Below, in pieces: positions 19,941 through 26,182 of a stretch of DNA of 27,511 nucleotides. The notes under the pieces are model-generated. The model saw nothing but the letters and a program-made list of their open reading frames with translations. It searched no databases and had not been told where the DNA came from. Each line of letters begins with the position of its first letter. The first letter of the stretch is position 1. Origin of the DNA: a virus. Location of the stretch: the IMG/VR virus record IMGVR_UViG_3300028130_000021, positions 1 to 27,511 of that record. One strand, written 5' to 3'. The position numbers and the translations under genes are program-made.

Positions 19941-21637
19941 GAGTAGAAGGCGGTAAGGAAGCAGAGGCTGCCATACAAGGTGTACAAAACGCACTAGAAA
20001 AGTTTAACAAGACTGCGTCTAAAAATAGAGATGCTGTAAGACTTTTGGATAAAGCTACAGGCGGTGCTGTAACAAAGTTCCAGGATTTCCAAAAAGGTAT
20101 TACTCAAGGTATAACAACTGTCAAAGGATTATCAAAAACATTTAAAGGTTTAAGGGTAGCAATAGCAGCTACAGGTATTGGACTTATAGTAGTGGCACTA
20201 GGAACTATAGCTACATACTGGGAAGATATAACAGGATTTATTTCAGGTTCTACTGAAGAACTAAAAAGACAACAAGCCGAACTTGAAGACACTAAGAAAA
20301 TATTAAATAATGAAGTAGATTTATTAAACAGTCAATTAAGATTACAAGAGTTAAAAGGAGAGTCTACAGACGAAACTCTGTTAACATTAAGAAAAACCTT
20401 ATTAGTTCAACAAGAACTTAATAAAGCTGAACTAGAAGAAAATATATTATTATTAGAAAAACAAAAATCTAGAGATAATGAGATTACTTTCTTTGATAAA
20501 CTTAAAGCTTCTTTTGATATTAGAAAAGGTTATAACTATCAGGAAAATTTAGCTTTAATTACTGCAGAGAAAAAAAATACAAAAACTGAAGAGCAAATAG
20601 AGTTAGAAGATAAAATTAATTTACTCAAAAAAGACCGATTTAAAATAGAAACTTCTTTAGCTACACTAGATAGTAATGCTGAGAAGAGAAGAAAAAAAGA
20701 ACTAGACGATGAAAAGAAGATTACAGACGAATTAAGAAGACAAAAACTAGAAGCTGCTAAAGAGGATATAAAACTACAAGAAGAAATAGACAAAGCTCTA
20801 TTGACTAGCAAAGAAGAGTTAAGAGCAAAAGAATTAGCAGACTTAGATTTATATTACGAACAATTAATTATTAAAGCTACGTTAGCAGGTAATGTAGAAC
20901 AGGAAACTCTACTTGCTTTAGAAGACCAAAAAAGAACAGCTCTAAAAGAACAACAAGCGGAATTCGACCAGGAAGACCAAGAAGAAGCAGATAAAAGAGC
21001 AGAAGAAGCAGAAAAAGCTCAGCAAGTTAAAATAGATGAAGCTGAAAAAATACTAGAAGCAGAGCTCGATCTAGAAGAAAAGAAAAGAAAATTTAAAGCT
21101 GACACACTAGACAACTTAATACAGCTAGGAGGAGAAGAATCAGATTTAAGCAAGGCTTTATTACTTGCTAAACAAGCTATAGCTCTACAAGAGTTTTTAA
21201 TTGACATAGGAGCATTACAAAACAAAGCTAGTATAGTTACAGCCGAAACTAATTTAGAAGCAGCAAAGGCAGGAAGTTCTATAGCTGCAGGTACTGCTGA
21301 AACTGCTAAGATCGGTTTTCCACAAAACATTTTACCATTACTTGCTTACGCAGGACAAGCTGCAGGAATTATTATGGCTATAAAAGCAGCGACTAGTTCT
21401 ACTAAAGAAGTAGCTTCATCTGTAGGAGGTAAAGACAAAGGAGGTTCTCCTGCAATACAAGCTCCAGTAGTTAGTGCACCTGCATTTAATATAGTAGGTC
21501 AAAACGATACTAGTCAATTAGCAGAAGCAATTACAGGACAAACTCAAGCTCCTATAAAAGCATACGTTGTAAGTAACGAAGTAACTACTGCTCAAAGCCT
21601 AGACAGGAATATAGTTCAGGGAGCTACAATAGGATAA
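19916..21637 (+). CDS. Tail tape measure protein (short)
   Basis: 573 residues. N terminus coiled coil (IQGVQNALEKFNKTASKNRDA), a hydrophobic segment at ~78-101 (LRVAIAATGIGLIVVALGTIATYW), then a long charged coiled coil (~115-420), an Ala/Gly-rich helical part with a second hydrophobic patch (FPQNILPLLAYAGQAAGIIMAIKA), and a C terminus AYVVSNEVTTAQSLDRNIVQGA, a signature end of such proteins. It sets tail length and is ejected first with the DNA. For a siphovirus 573 residues implies a short tail. A terminus motif match and position support the call. Confidence 0.8.
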   Translation: MGDSVQKIRVEGGKEAEAAIQGVQNALEKFNKTASKNRDAVRLLDKATGGAVTKFQDFQKGITQGITTVKGLSKTFKGLRVAIAATGIGLIVVALGTIATYWEDITGFISGSTEELKRQQAELEDTKKILNNEVDLLNSQLRLQELKGESTDETLLTLRKTLLVQQELNKAELEENILLLEKQKSRDNEITFFDKLKASFDIRKGYNYQENLALITAEKKNTKTEEQIELEDKINLLKKDRFKIETSLATLDSNAEKRRKKELDDEKKITDELRRQKLEAAKEDIKLQEEIDKALLTSKEELRAKELADLDLYYEQLIIKATLAGNVEQETLLALEDQKRTALKEQQAEFDQEDQEEADKRAEEAEKAQQVKIDEAEKILEAELDLEEKKRKFKADTLDNLIQLGGEESDLSKALLLAKQAIALQEFLIDIGALQNKASIVTAETNLEAAKAGSSIAAGTAETAKIGFPQNILPLLAYAGQAAGIIMAIKAATSSTKEVASSVGGKDKGGSPAIQAPVVSAPAFNIVGQNDTSQLAEAITGQTQAPIKAYVVSNEVTTAQSLDRNIVQGATIG

Positions 21638-21658
21638 AAACAAAAACTAATTTAAACA

Positions 21659-21668
21659 CGTTATACTA
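21659..21668 (+). promoter_or_regulatory. CGTTATA element upstream of the capsid protease
   Basis: CGTTATACTA, beginning 12 bp before the ATG at 21671, in the 33-bp gap after the tape measure. It has the same first eight bases (CGTTATAC) as the copy at 25741. Confidence 0.5.
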
Positions 21669-21670
21669 AT

Positions 21671-22288
21671 ATGAAAATAGTTGAATTAATTATAGACGAA
21701 GAAGACGAATACGCAGGTATTGATGCTATCAGTATTGTTGAAAGTCCTGCTATAGAAGAAAATTTTGTAGCATTAAACGACCAAAAAGAAGTTAAACTTA
21801 AATCTATTGACGATGAAAAGAAAATTCTTATGGGTGCATTACTTATACCTAATAAGACTATTTACAGGAAAGACGGTAAAGAAGAGTACTATATATACTT
21901 CTCTAAAGACACAGTAAAAAAAGCTAGTGAGTTATTTCTTATGAAGGGAAAACAAAACAATGCTACACTAGAACACAAATTTGACATAGAAGGATTAACA
22001 CTTGTAGAGTCCTGGATAGTTGAAGACAAACAAAAAGATAAAACTGCTTTATACAATATGGATGTTCCAGTAGGAACTTGGATGGGTGCTGTAAAAGTAA
22101 ACAACGATGAAATTTGGAACGACTTTGTTAAAAATGGTTCTGTTAAAGGATTCAGTATAGAAGGATTCTTTTTAGACAAAGAAGAAAGACCTAAAGAAAA
22201 AATACAAGACAATTTAAAGTCTGAAATAAAGGCAGGAGTCAAGTTATTAAGAATTAAAAAAATGATAATAGATTCTATAAAAAACTAA
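21671..22288 (+). CDS. XkdF-like capsid maturation protease
   Basis: 205 residues. The start M-K-I-V-E-L-I-I-D and SIVESPAIEENFVAL are typical of the XkdF-like serine-protease domain found in many phages of Gram-positive and Bacteroidota hosts. Candidate catalytic residues lie in ATLEHKF (H102), LVESWIVED (S114) and VKGFSIEGFF (S162, E164), with PVGTWMGAVKV between. It would cut scaffold or capsid precursors in prohead maturation. It is the first gene of the capsid block, followed by small proteins, scaffold and capsid. Confidence 0.8.
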   Translation: MKIVELIIDEEDEYAGIDAISIVESPAIEENFVALNDQKEVKLKSIDDEKKILMGALLIPNKTIYRKDGKEEYYIYFSKDTVKKASELFLMKGKQNNATLEHKFDIEGLTLVESWIVEDKQKDKTALYNMDVPVGTWMGAVKVNNDEIWNDFVKNGSVKGFSIEGFFLDKEERPKEKIQDNLKSEIKAGVKLLRIKKMIIDSIKN

Positions 22289-22289
22289 T

Positions 22290-22478
22290 ATGCCAGTAAG
22301 AAAAAAAATAAATAAATCTAATAGAAGAGGACAAGCTCAACCTTATGCTGCTAGGTGGAACCCTGCTAGTCCTAGTAATAGCTCCAGAGCGTGTTACTGT
22401 AAAGACCAAAACACTTATTCAAGAGAGTGCTGTGACGGCTCTCTATGGTCTCAGGGTATTGGTAGAATTACAGGATAA
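22290..22478 (+). CDS. Small Cys-rich conserved protein
   Basis: 62 residues: very basic N terminus, then ACYCKDQNTYSRECCDGSLW and QGIGRITG. The C-x-C...NTYS-x-x-CCDG-s...QGIG pattern recurs in flavobacterial phages in the capsid region, to my recollection, always uncharacterised. Four Cys within 18 residues suggest a metal site or disulfides. It starts 1 bp after the protease stop. The basic tail may touch DNA or the scaffold. Confidence 0.7.
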   Translation: MPVRKKINKSNRRGQAQPYAARWNPASPSNSSRACYCKDQNTYSRECCDGSLWSQGIGRITG

Positions 22479-22500
22479 AATGCAAAAAAAATAAACCTTT

Positions 22501-22510
22501 CGTTATAACT
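22501..22510 (+). promoter_or_regulatory. CGTTATA element upstream of 22526
   Basis: CGTTATAACT, 25 bp before the ATG at 22526, in the 47-bp gap after the Cys-rich gene. One of five similar elements at structural-gene unit starts. Confidence 0.5.
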
Positions 22511-22525
22511 ATATAAAACAATAAT

Positions 22526-22963
22526 ATGCCTATAAAATTCAACCAAGTTATTTTAGATAAATTAAAAAAGAATAGAACTGAGCTTTCTAAAAAAGTAGAC
22601 TTAGGTCTTATAGATGAATTTTCTTATGGAACTTACGAAGATATGCAGCAGGAAGTAGACAATTTAAGTTATTTTACGCAAGAGTGGTTTCCTGAAAAAT
22701 TTGACCAATGGTTTGATCTAGGTAGAGAAATATATTCTATTTATTTTCAAAGAGGAGAGCCTTTATTAACTGAAGAAGATTTTAATACTGACCAAGCTGT
22801 TTTAGATAAAATTAAAGAAGCTGCAGATGAGTTAGGTATAGACGTAACTCAAGTTTATCCTGCTTATTACGAGCATAAAGACGCTATAACTACAGGGTTA
22901 GTTTATGCAGATGAGTTCGAAAGACAAAAACAAGAATTTAGAGACGAATCAAAATCAGTATAA
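22526..22963 (+). CDS. Helical acidic protein, copy A of a paralogous pair
   Basis: 145 residues, helical and acidic. Contains IKEAADELGIDVTQVYPAYY (about 94-113), closely matched in the next gene by LEIAADELGIPPSEVYYDYD. It precedes the scaffold, and such proteins may be head accessory or minor capsid proteins. No enzymatic motif visible. The gene is separated from the next by only 4 bp. Confidence 0.65.
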   Translation: MPIKFNQVILDKLKKNRTELSKKVDLGLIDEFSYGTYEDMQQEVDNLSYFTQEWFPEKFDQWFDLGREIYSIYFQRGEPLLTEEDFNTDQAVLDKIKEAADELGIDVTQVYPAYYEHKDAITTGLVYADEFERQKQEFRDESKSV

Positions 22964-22967
22964 ATAA

Positions 22968-23429
22968 ATGAAAGCATTAAAAAACATACTTAACAAATTA
23001 TACTCAGAAGACAATAAAGTTTTCGCAGTATTAAGCACAAAAAGAAAAATAGACTTATCCTTAGTAGATGACATAGAAAATGAAGTAGATAGTTTTGAGG
23101 AAGCAGAGTCAGACGCTAGTTACTTAGCTTACGAGTACGGAGACGAAGTAATAGATGCTTACGATGATTTTAGAATGAAATACGATCTAGATAACTATGT
23201 AGTAAATGGTAGTGTAAGATATTTAGAAGAGTCTGCAGAAATATTAAAAGCTAGTTTAAATAAATTAGAAATAGCTGCAGACGAGTTAGGTATTCCACCT
23301 AGTGAAGTATACTATGATTATGACAATTTAAAACAAAGAGTAGATAATGCTCAGAGTTTATCAGACGAAGCAAAATCTAAATATAGAGAAGTTACGGACT
23401 ATACAGGAATGCCAAATTTCTGGAATTAA
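22968..23429 (+). CDS. Helical acidic protein, copy B of a paralogous pair
   Basis: 153 residues, acidic and helical. LEIAADELGIPPSEVYYDYD (about 101-120) aligns with the motif of the preceding gene. Preceding segments share only general features (a D/E-rich helix, then YLAYEYGDEVIDAYDDF versus YFTQEWFPEKFDQWFDLGRE). The pair therefore looks like an old tandem duplication rather than a recent one. Followed by a 30-bp A/T-rich gap and the scaffold gene. Confidence 0.65.
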   Translation: MKALKNILNKLYSEDNKVFAVLSTKRKIDLSLVDDIENEVDSFEEAESDASYLAYEYGDEVIDAYDDFRMKYDLDNYVVNGSVRYLEESAEILKASLNKLEIAADELGIPPSEVYYDYDNLKQRVDNAQSLSDEAKSKYREVTDYTGMPNFWN

Positions 23430-23459
23430 TAATAAACATTAATAAATAAATAATAAATA

Positions 23460-24080
23460 ATGAAAGCAAGTGAAATGTTAAAAAAGATCAACACACTCCT
23501 AGGAGTTCAAGTTGAACTAGAAGAACTTATCCTGGACAACGGTACTAGAATATTTGCCGATAGCTACGATAAGGGAGAAAGCGTTTTTATTGTCACTGAG
23601 GACTCAAGAGTTCCTTTACCAGAAGGAGAGTACTTAATAGAAGACGGTAGAATGCTAATAGTAAAAGAAGAAGGCTTAATTGACGAACTAAGATTAGAGT
23701 CAATAGACGAAGCTGAAGAAGAAGGTTACAAAGACGGAATCAAAGACGAAAAAGAAGATGTTAAAGAAGACTTAGAAGAAGAAGAAATTATCGTAGAAGC
23801 TCCTGAAGAAGTAATAGACGAAATTGGAGATATAGTTGCTGCAGTTGTAGAAGTTGTTAGCCCTATTATCGAAGAAGTAAAAGAAGAAATTGAAGAGCTT
23901 AAAAAGAAATATGGCGAAGTAGACAAAGTAAAAGAAAAAATGTCTAAAACTCCTGCTAGAAAACCTTTAGCTCACGCACCCTCTAAACAACAAAATGAAG
24001 GGTTTACGTATGGACAAAACAGACCTCAAACAACAATGGATAGAGTTCTGTCTAAATTAAATAATATCAATAAAAAATAA
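23460..24080 (+). CDS. Capsid scaffolding protein
   Basis: 206 residues immediately before the capsid gene. N-terminal beta-rich part (NGTRIFADSYDKGESVFIVT, PLPEGEYLIEDGRMLIVKEEG), then a strongly acidic helix (EEAEEEGYKDGIKDEKEDVKE, and a long Glu-rich coiled coil), and a basic C-terminal end (ARKPLAHAPSKQQNEGFTYG...LNNINKK). The acidic middle and basic capsid-binding end fit phage scaffolds; the XkdF-like protease upstream is the expected processing enzyme. Confidence 0.75.
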   Translation: MKASEMLKKINTLLGVQVELEELILDNGTRIFADSYDKGESVFIVTEDSRVPLPEGEYLIEDGRMLIVKEEGLIDELRLESIDEAEEEGYKDGIKDEKEDVKEDLEEEEIIVEAPEEVIDEIGDIVAAVVEVVSPIIEEVKEEIEELKKKYGEVDKVKEKMSKTPARKPLAHAPSKQQNEGFTYGQNRPQTTMDRVLSKLNNINKK

Positions 24081-24084
24081 TAAA

Positions 24085-25044
24085 ATGAAAAGAAATGTAA
24101 ATTTAGCTACTACTACTAACATTACTACTACTTATGCAGGAGAGTTCGCAAATCAATATATTGCGGCTGCTCTTTTATCTGCTAGTACTATTGAAGATGG
24201 CGGTATCTCTGTAAAACCAAATATTAACTATAAAGAAGTTATTAAAAAAGTATCTACTAACAACTTAGTTGTCGATGCTACGTGTGATTTTTCTCCAACG
24301 TCTACTATAGATTTGACAGAAAGATTATTAGAACCAACTAACCTACAAGTTAACTTACAATTATGTAAGCAAGACTTTTTATCTGACTGGGAAGCTCAAA
24401 GTATGGGATTCAGTGGGTTCAAAAACCTGCCTCCTTCGTTTGCTGACTTTATCTTAGCTCACGTTGCTGCAGAAATTGCTCAAAAAACAGAACAAACTAT
24501 CTGGTCTGGAGCTAATGCTAATGCAGGAGAATATGACGGACTAGTAACTTTAGCTGCTGCAGACGCTACTATTCCTGCTGCTCAAAAAATTACTGCTGTT
24601 GTAGGTGGTGTTGACGCTGCAAATGTAATTGCTGAAATGGGGAAAGTTGTAGATGAAATTCCTTCTGCTTTATACGGAAAAGAGGACTTATACTTATATG
24701 TATCTCAAAACGTAGCAAGAGCTTACGTAAGACAATTAGGAGGATTCGGAGCAAATGGACTAGGAGCTAACGGTGTAAACAATATGGGTACGCAGTGGTG
24801 GAACAATGGTTCTTTATCTTTTGACGGAGTAAAAGTGTTTGTTGCTCCAGGTATGGCTAACAACACTATGTTTGCTGCAGAAAGATCAAATATCTTTTTT
24901 GGAACATCTTTAGTTTCAAATATGAATGAGGTTAAACTTCTAGATATGGGAGACTTAGACGGTTCGCAAAACGCAAGAGTTATCGCAAGATTCTCAGGTT
25001 CTGTAAACTATGGTATTTCTTCTGACATCGTAGTTTATTCTTAA
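24085..25044 (+). CDS. Major capsid protein
   Basis: 319 residues. An HK97-fold type of the flavobacterial kind: N-terminal arm (TTYAGEFANQYIAAALLSAST), LQVNLQLCKQDFLSDWEAQS, a helix (FADFILAHVAAEIAQKTEQTIWSG), a beta-rich P-domain and LYLYVSQNVARAYVRQLGG, then GVKVFVAPGMANNTMFAAERSN. It lies 4 bp after the scaffold gene and ends before a strong terminator, as expected of the most abundant head protein. I did not run a structural search. Confidence 0.85.
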   Translation: MKRNVNLATTTNITTTYAGEFANQYIAAALLSASTIEDGGISVKPNINYKEVIKKVSTNNLVVDATCDFSPTSTIDLTERLLEPTNLQVNLQLCKQDFLSDWEAQSMGFSGFKNLPPSFADFILAHVAAEIAQKTEQTIWSGANANAGEYDGLVTLAAADATIPAAQKITAVVGGVDAANVIAEMGKVVDEIPSALYGKEDLYLYVSQNVARAYVRQLGGFGANGLGANGVNNMGTQWWNNGSLSFDGVKVFVAPGMANNTMFAAERSNIFFGTSLVSNMNEVKLLDMGDLDGSQNARVIARFSGSVNYGISSDIVVYS

Positions 25045-25067
25045 TAAATTAAATTAACCAAAATTTA

Positions 25068-25102
25068 GGGTAGGTGGGGACAACCTACTTACCCTTTTTT
25101 TT
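25068..25102 (+). terminator. Intrinsic terminator after the capsid gene
   Basis: GTAGGT (25070-25075) pairs with ACCTAC (25083-25088) around GGGGACA, with an outer GG/TT wobble extension, then T8 (25095-25102). It would end or reduce transcription after the major capsid gene. Confidence 0.85.
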
Positions 25103-25119
25103 ATAAAAAATATAAATAT

Positions 25120-25650
25120 ATGAGCTGTTCAATATTATCTACAGGTAGAAACCTTCCTTGTACTAAAGGAGTAGGGGGAATAAAATCTATCATATTAGTA
25201 GACTATGGATTACTAGGAGCACTTTCAATAACAGGAGCTGAGGTTACTGCTATTGGTTCTACTCCTTCAGGTTATGAATATTTAGTAAAACCTGGTTCAA
25301 GTGGACTAGAGCAAACTATTACTGCATCTGCAGAAAATGGAACTATTTATTATGACCAAAATGTTACAGTACAATTACAAAAACTGGACAAGGAAACTCA
25401 AGCTGAGTTACAAGATGTAGCTAAAGGAAATCCTCACGTATTCGTACAAGACTTTAACGGAAACTATTTCTTAGTAGGAGCTTACAACGGTGCGGATACT
25501 TCTGCAGGTACTATCGGAACTGGAACTGCTTTAGCAGATTTTACAGGTTTTAATATGACATTCACAGCCCAAGAGACGCTTCCTGCGTTTTTCTGTGCTT
25601 CTGCTGTTATTAGTGCAATTACAATAGGTTCTTCTATTGACCCATCGTAA
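25120..25650 (+). CDS. Tail tube-like (major tail) protein
   Basis: 176 residues. Beta-rich: CSILSTGRNLPCTKGVGGIK at the N terminus, then GLEQTITASAENGTIYYDQN, and LADFTGFNMTFTAQETLPAF near the end. The T-F-x-A-Q-E-x-x-P-A-F motif is typical of phage tail tube proteins. It lies between the capsid and portal blocks behind its own 25-bp leader, away from the other tail genes, and is bounded by terminators on both sides, so it may be separately regulated for high copy number. A head-decoration protein is the alternative. Confidence 0.65.
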   Translation: MSCSILSTGRNLPCTKGVGGIKSIILVDYGLLGALSITGAEVTAIGSTPSGYEYLVKPGSSGLEQTITASAENGTIYYDQNVTVQLQKLDKETQAELQDVAKGNPHVFVQDFNGNYFLVGAYNGADTSAGTIGTGTALADFTGFNMTFTAQETLPAFFCASAVISAITIGSSIDPS

Positions 25651-25676
25651 TAGGATTTTGTGTGTTTGATAAGATT

Positions 25677-25706
25677 ATAGGGGGAGAGATTCCCCTATTT
25701 CTTTTT
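25677..25706 (+). terminator. Intrinsic terminator
   Basis: ATAGGGG (25677-25683 to 25684) and CCCCTAT (25692-25698) form seven pairs around AGAGATT, followed by TTCTTTTT. Isolates the tube-like gene from the portal unit. Confidence 0.9.
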
Positions 25707-25740
25707 AAATACATTTGGAATGCAAAATAAATAAAAAGTA

Positions 25741-25750
25741 CGTTATACTA
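25741..25750 (+). promoter_or_regulatory. CGTTATA element upstream of 25762
   Basis: CGTTATACTA, 21 bp before the ATG at 25762 and 35 bp after the preceding terminator T-tract. Same element as at 11485, 14490, 21659 and 22501. Confidence 0.55.
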
Positions 25751-25761
25751 TAAAGTAAGAA

Positions 25762-26181
25762 ATGATAGTTTTAACTACTACAACTGCGGAGCAAACATTT
25801 GAGATAATTCCTAGAGAATATGTAACGGATGCTCAAATTTGTATAAGAGACGAAAGTACTAATGAAGAGATTTGTGTTTTTACAACAGGGAGTTTTTGGA
25901 ACACTAATACTTTACAATGGCAGTTGGCTAATTATGACTGGGAAGATGAAGCAGGAATTGTTATAACAAATGATTTGATGTATATTACGCTAAACTTAAA
26001 TTTAGTAGAATCTAGGTTTTATGACATTAAAATTTCTAATGTAAGTGGTACTGTAATATTTAGAGATAAAATTTTCTGTACAGACCAAACTATAGATCAG
26101 GCTACTAATAATTATTATGATATGAATTTAGGACAATATACAATTAACACTTCAGGAAATAACGATTATATAATATACTAA
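25762..26181 (+). CDS. Beta-rich structural hypothetical protein
   Basis: 139 residues, mostly beta-strand-like and acidic/aromatic (ICIRDESTNEEICVFTTGSF, YDWEDEAGIVITNDLMYITL, FYDIKISNVSGTVIFRDKIF) with a CTDQ end and a polar C terminus. No signal peptide or membrane span. It resembles small beta-sandwich proteins found near head genes in flavobacterial phages. Its stop is 1 bp before the portal ATG, so it is co-translated with the portal. Confidence 0.6.
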   Translation: MIVLTTTTAEQTFEIIPREYVTDAQICIRDESTNEEICVFTTGSFWNTNTLQWQLANYDWEDEAGIVITNDLMYITLNLNLVESRFYDIKISNVSGTVIFRDKIFCTDQTIDQATNNYYDMNLGQYTINTSGNNDYIIY

Positions 26182-26182
26182 A

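Noticed and set aside
20539-21330. Minus-strand ORFs opposite the tape measure
   Set aside because: Ser/Phe/Leu-rich complements of a Glu/Lys-rich coiled coil.
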